Shown piece by piece: positions 60,786-64,000 of a stretch of DNA of 64,000 nucleotides. The DNA lies in NCBI GenBank assembly GCA_963781065.1, contig CAWAET010000001.1, forward strand, positions 1-64,000, given 5' to 3'. Numbering within the stretch: the first letter of the stretch is position 1; every line of letters begins with the position of its first letter. A program made the position numbers and the translations under genes. Source of the stretch: CALZJC01 sp963781065 (GTDB lineage Bacteria > Acidobacteriota > Thermoanaerobaculia > Multivoradales > JAHEKO01). Below the pieces are notes generated by a model. It ran no database searches. It was not told the DNA's origin and worked only from the letters and a program-made list of their open reading frames with translations.

Positions 60786-62395
60786 GGCACGGTCGCCGTC
60801 GAAGGCCCAGGCAGGGGCAGGGCGATCACCGTGTATCTCCGATCGCGGTACAACACCGACTCCGGGGGCGGCTGGCGCAGAAGATAGCGCTTGTCCCTCC
60901 GCACGAGCTCGCGGTAGATGAACTCATCGTAGGGCTCGACATAGACCGACCGGCGTCGCGCGGCGCGGTCATAGAGGTTGTCCTCGATCACCAGGTGAGT
61001 GACGCCGTAGGTGGAGTGGAGGGCGTTGATCGGGCCCGGGGTGTCGGCGAACAAGGCTCGCAGGTCGTCGCGGGTGCGCTGCTCGATCAGCCCGTAGTAG
61101 CCCGTGAACCAGGGGTGGGCAAGCTTGTAGGTCGTCAGCACCGAGCGCTTCGAGCGCAGCATGATGTCGTCGAGCCGACGCGGCGGGCCGGCGATGAGGC
61201 TCTTCTCGGGCAGAGTGGCGACGAACTCGCACAGCCCATCGTAGCGGCTGCGGTCCTGGGTGTCCTTGCCGATGCGGAAGGTGTCGCGGTAGGCGTAGCC
61301 GCCAACGGCGAGCAGCGCGACGACCGCGAGCACCCGGGCCCACCGCCACGGCACCCGGTCGAGGATCAGGTCCCAGTTGCGCGCGTGCCACAGCGCCACC
61401 AGCACCGCCAGCGAGTAGCGGGTGTAGCGGTTGGGGATGTAGAGGCGCATGAAGAGCAGGTCGGCGGCGATGTAGCCGACGATCGCGGCGAGCAACAGCG
61501 CCGTCCAGCTCCGCTGCCAGCCGACCCCGCGCCGGCCCAGGACGAGGAAGTAGAAGACCGAGCTGAAGACGACGAACGGGTGCCAGAGGCGCTCTTCGAG
61601 CTCGTCGACGAGCGAGGGGATCGGCACGTAGGGCGCGTTGTTCATCCCGCCCTCGACCATCTCGGGCATCGCCAGAAGCTCCGCCCGCGGCCGCATCGGG
61701 CCGAGGAACTCGGGCGGCGAGATGTACTTGACCGCCAGGATCGCGACCGCGAGGAGGCTGCCGATCGCCAGCGGTCGGAGCAGCCGCGCCGCCCGCTCGC
61801 GCTCCTCGAGCCAGAGCATGGCCAGGTAGATCGCTGAGATCAGTCCGACGACGACCGCCGCCACCGGGTAGGCAAGGGCGGCCGCCGGCAGCAGCAGGAC
61901 GAGGCCGCGCCAGCGGCGGCTCGACAGCAGGTAGAGGCCGATCAGGACGGCCGGGATGATCCAGAACTTGGAGTAGAACCCGGCCGAGAACTCGAACTGG
62001 TCGGGAAAGAAGGTGATGAAAACCGCCAGCAGCGCGCCGCAGCGCGCCCCGAACCAGAGCCGGCCGACGGCGAAAAAGACCGCCGCCAGTAAGCCGTAGC
62101 TGACGACCGCCATGACCTTGCTCACCCAGAGCATCTCGCCGAACAGGGTGGCGACCCAGTAGATCGAGTTCTGCAGCGGCGACTCGTTGAAGTGCGCGTA
62201 CTCGAGGATCGGGTCCTCGTCGCGAAAGGAGTCCTCGTGGAAGGCGACCCAGTGGGGCTCCTGCCGCATGTCCGACTTGTACCGGCTGGGCTCGGTCAGC
62301 GCCGGCCAGTGGAGATAGGTGCCGGCCGCCAGCCCGACGGCGAACAGCAGCAGCAGCAGCCACCCGTCCACCCGCCATCGCCACGGATTCACCAA
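60782..62395 (-). CDS. GT-C-like polytopic membrane protein, paralogue 1
   Basis: This 537-residue paralogue of the downstream gene has one N-terminal helix, the loop RDEDPILEYAHFNESPLQNS and about ten further helices. A C-terminal domain carries AHPWFTGYYGLIEQRTRDDL and HSTYGVTHLVIEDNLYDRAA. It overlaps its paralogue by 4 bases and heads the minus-strand polysaccharide operon. The start at ATG 62395 fits the first helix. Confidence 0.65.
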   Translation of the reverse strand: MVNPWRWRVDGWLLLLLFAVGLAAGTYLHWPALTEPSRYKSDMRQEPHWVAFHEDSFRDEDPILEYAHFNESPLQNSIYWVATLFGEMLWVSKVMAVVSYGLLAAVFFAVGRLWFGARCGALLAVFITFFPDQFEFSAGFYSKFWIIPAVLIGLYLLSSRRWRGLVLLLPAAALAYPVAAVVVGLISAIYLAMLWLEERERAARLLRPLAIGSLLAVAILAVKYISPPEFLGPMRPRAELLAMPEMVEGGMNNAPYVPIPSLVDELEERLWHPFVVFSSVFYFLVLGRRGVGWQRSWTALLLAAIVGYIAADLLFMRLYIPNRYTRYSLAVLVALWHARNWDLILDRVPWRWARVLAVVALLAVGGYAYRDTFRIGKDTQDRSRYDGLCEFVATLPEKSLIAGPPRRLDDIMLRSKRSVLTTYKLAHPWFTGYYGLIEQRTRDDLRALFADTPGPINALHSTYGVTHLVIEDNLYDRAARRRSVYVEPYDEFIYRELVRRDKRYLLRQPPPESVLYRDRRYTVIALPLPGPSTATVP

Positions 62396-62540
62396 GTCAG
62401 CAAGCCCTCGTCATGGGACGGGGCGATCGTATCCCGCCGCGGGCGCCACGGGTCGCGGGAGAGGAGCCGCGCCCGTCGCCGGGGGGCGGCTCCAGGCAGG
62501 CCAGGGCGACGTTGGCGGCCGCCCGCGGGCGGACTCGACC

Positions 62541-62765
62541 TCAGGCCAGGTGTGGGGCCAGCAGGCCCTCGACTTCGCCCGGCTCCGGAAACCGTCCGGT
62601 GGCCTTCTTCGAATAAACAAGGTGGCCGTCGTTGACGACCTCGAAGGCTCCGTCCTTGCCTTTGATCAACTCGGGACTGACCCCGAACTTCGCTTCAAGC
62701 TCTTCCGCCAGACCGGCGGCGCGAGGTTTGTAGTTTCAAACGACGCAGTATTCGATCGTGATCAT
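62541..62765 (-). CDS. SelW/Rdx-like selenoprotein with in-frame TGA (CxxU)
   Basis: Read through one TGA, this gene encodes 74 residues. It begins MITIEYCVVU, where U is codon 10 (62738-62736), continues NYKPRAAGLAEELEAKFGV, and includes AFEVVNDGHLVYSKKATGRF before a TGA stop. This is the Rdx (SelW/SelT/SelH-like) thioredoxin-fold pattern, with the usual CxxC replaced by CxxU. Sixteen bases after the TGA lies a hairpin with a GGUCU loop (62705-62719). GGAGGGGG precedes ATG 62765. Homologues are thought to act in thiol redox reactions. A one-base error turning a Cys codon into TGA is the alternative, but the hairpin argues against it. Confidence 0.85.
62705..62719 (-). promoter_or_regulatory. 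Putative bacterial SECIS hairpin
   Basis: On the minus strand CCGCC-GGUCU-GGCGG forms a 5-base-pair stem with a GGUCU loop. It starts 16 bases after the in-frame TGA, with the loop 21 bases after it. The loop sequence is that of the well-studied fdhF SECIS bound by SelB, and the spacing is within the range known for bacterial elements. The glycine codon here is GGT although GGC dominates in this genome, as expected if the loop is under selection. Confidence 0.75.
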
Positions 62766-62848
62766 CAGCCCCCTCCGGCGGTCATCATAGCAGCGCCCCG
62801 GCGCCGCGCCGGGGTAGGATCGGAAGCGAACCGAGAGGAAGCAAAGCC

Positions 62849-62875
62849 ATGAGCCCCAAACAGGTGCAGCCATGA
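62849..62875 (+). other. Eight-codon upstream reading frame coupled to folE
   Basis: ATG at 62849 encodes MSPKQVQP and stops at TGA 62873-62875, which overlaps the folE start (ATGA). GAGAGGAAG (62833-62841) is spaced for this ATG. It could be a translational-coupling leader, or simply chance near the folE ribosome binding site. Confidence 0.3.
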
Positions 62876-63498
62876 GTGGAAAGCACGACGCCGCGGTCGC
62901 CAAGCTGGCCGCGCCCCCCCCAAAAAGCGCCACCGGAGAGCAGGCCGCGCGGATCGCCGTGCACGTCCGCGGCATCCTCGAGGAGCTGGGCCTCGACCTG
63001 GGCGACCCCAACCTCAAGGAGACCGACCTTCGCGTGGCCAGGATGTACCAGGAGATGTTCCACGGCCTCAAGGAGGGCGCCGAGCCCAAGGTCACGACAT
63101 TTCCCAACGACGAGAACTACCAGGCGATGGTGATGGAGCGCGATCTGCCGTTCTACTCCATGTGCGCCCACCATCTGGTGCCGTTCTACGGTCACGCCCA
63201 CATCGCCTACATTCCGTCGGACCGCATCATCGGGCTGTCCAAGTTCTCGCGCATCCTCGAGTTCTACGCCAAGCGGCCGCAGCTGCAGGAACGGCTCACC
63301 GAGCAGGTGGTCAACTACCTGGTCGAGCGGCTCGACCCGCGCGGCGCCATGGTGGTGATCGAAGCGCGCCACCTGTGCGTCGAGATGCGCGGCGTCAAGA
63401 AGCCGGGAGCGCTGACCGTCACCTCCGCCATCCGCGGCTCCTTCCACCAGCGACCGGTCCGTGAAGAGTTCCTCGATCTGCTGGGTCGTCGTCGTTAG
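62872..63498 (+). CDS. folE: GTP cyclohydrolase I
   Basis: FolE converts GTP to dihydroneopterin triphosphate, the first step of folate synthesis. The 208 residues show the zinc ligands C98 and H101 (SMCAHHLVPF) and C169 (ARHLCVEMRGVKK), together with GLSKFSRILEFYAKRPQLQE. ATG at 62872 gives a short Lys/Ala/Pro-rich lead before homology at about residue 25. It is divergent from the selenoprotein gene. The next gene starts inside its last 38 bases in another frame. Confidence 0.96.
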   Translation: MSGKHDAAVAKLAAPPPKSATGEQAARIAVHVRGILEELGLDLGDPNLKETDLRVARMYQEMFHGLKEGAEPKVTTFPNDENYQAMVMERDLPFYSMCAHHLVPFYGHAHIAYIPSDRIIGLSKFSRILEFYAKRPQLQERLTEQVVNYLVERLDPRGAMVVIEARHLCVEMRGVKKPGALTVTSAIRGSFHQRPVREEFLDLLGRRR

Positions 63499-64000
63499 CC
63501 TGCTGGCCGTCGCGCCGGCGGCGGGCGCCAAGCGCGGCAAGCAGCGCTCGCCCGACGAGCTGGTCAACGTCTTCCTGTCGCCGGGCCGGGCCCAGTGGCT
63601 GGTGGGGCCGATTGCGCGCCTGCTGAGCGAGGATCAGATCGAGGTCTACCTCGGGATCACCGAAGAGGGCGAGGCGGAGCGTTTCATCGACGAGTTCTGG
63701 GCCGACCGCCAGCCGTTGGAAGGCGTACCGGGCATGACCGCGAGGCAGCAGTTCGAGCTCCTCGCCGCCGAGGCCGACCGGCGGTTCGGCGAGGCGACCT
63801 ACCACGGTTGCCGCACCGACCGCGGCACCGTCTTCATCCTCTACGGCCCGCCCGACAAGGTCGACTACAAGCCGGCGCGGCGGTCCGAGGACGGCGAGCT
63901 CGAGGTCTGGTACTACGCCCGGCCGCGGCTCGGGCTCGACGGCAAGACGCCGGACACGACCTACCACTTCATCCGCGAGGGCGACCTGACGCGCTTCGCG
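63461..64000 (+). CDS. GWxTD-domain protein (C-terminus outside window)
   Basis: GTG at 63461 opens a frame overlapping the folE end by 38 bases and running off the right edge (180 codons seen). It has a signal peptide (VVVVSLLAVAPAAGAKR) and then QWLVGPIARLLSEDQIEVYL, FIDEFWADRQP, QFELLAAEADRRFGEATYHG, DRGTVFILYGPPDKVDYKP and ELEVWYYARP. The order W/F-x-x-R, A-x-x-RF, GxxxI-YGPPD and E-WYY is that of GWxTD proteins, exported and of unknown function in Acidobacteriota and related phyla. RTDRGTVFILYGPPD is the best diagnostic stretch. Confidence 0.8.
   Translation, partial: MKSSSICWVVVVSLLAVAPAAGAKRGKQRSPDELVNVFLSPGRAQWLVGPIARLLSEDQIEVYLGITEEGEAERFIDEFWADRQPLEGVPGMTARQQFELLAAEADRRFGEATYHGCRTDRGTVFILYGPPDKVDYKPARRSEDGELEVWYYARPRLGLDGKTPDTTYHFIREGDLTRFA

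Overview
The window is GC-rich, densely coded bacterial DNA. Gene content suggests an Acidobacteriota-like organism, perhaps near Thermoanaerobaculia: a GWxTD protein, Gld-type ABC genes with a DUF4340 partner, FemAB/exosortase-type polysaccharide genes, class II NrdJ and many multihaem cytochromes. The lineage is an inference, since no rRNA or other definitive marker is present. No tRNA, rRNA, CRISPR array, phage or transposase gene was seen.

Region 1 (1-19.6 kb) is respiratory. After a FeoB/FeoA-like iron uptake pair on the minus strand, two convergent operons each encode a Rieske protein, a cytochrome b and large multihaem cytochromes c. The plus operon (2492-9343) encodes a monohaem cytochrome, an 11-haem/cytochrome b561-like fusion, Rieske, a divergent cytochrome b, a 9-haem tail-anchored cytochrome and an 18-haem NapC-type protein. 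The minus operon (16155-9587) encodes Rieske, a canonical cytochrome b, an 11-haem tail-anchored cytochrome and a 21-haem/b561-like fusion. Together they hold 71 CxxCH motifs in about 14 kb. The operons meet at a repeat hairpin (9341-9590). A NarX/NarL-like two-component system lies beside them, and a NarL-like 7-2-7 inverted repeat sits in the promoter region of the minus operon.

Region 2 (19.8-30.7 kb) holds housekeeping and accessory genes: a DUF362 protein, a secreted intradiol-dioxygenase-like protein, carB, fumC, a DUF5989 miniprotein, a response regulator, two exported proteins and dinB. Its gene-free stretches contain several families of non-coding inverted repeats. Region 3 (30.7-45.5 kb) holds a secreted P-domain protein with frameshifts, two DUF4097-like proteins, an S4 protein, a TrkA-type potassium channel, a phosphoglycerate-mutase-like metalloenzyme, the Gld-like ABC/DUF4340 operon and a frameshifted methylmalonyl-CoA mutase. 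Region 4 (45.6-53.4 kb) holds nrdJ, a histone H1-like protein, a thioredoxin-like pair, an archaeal-type GAPDH homologue, a tRNase Z-like protein and an RNA m5U methyltransferase. Region 5 (53.5-62.4 kb) is an envelope polysaccharide cluster.

The strongest hidden item is at 62541-62765 (minus strand): a SelW/Rdx-like gene with a CxxU motif encoded by an in-frame TGA and followed by a hairpin with a GGUCU loop. It is a probable selenoprotein that standard gene calling truncates. It lies upstream of and divergent from folE, which is followed by the start of a GWxTD-domain gene. All frameshifts found in the window (30742-33772, 43950-45530, 45869-48602) are explained by single-base insertions, which suggests local sequence error rather than gene decay.
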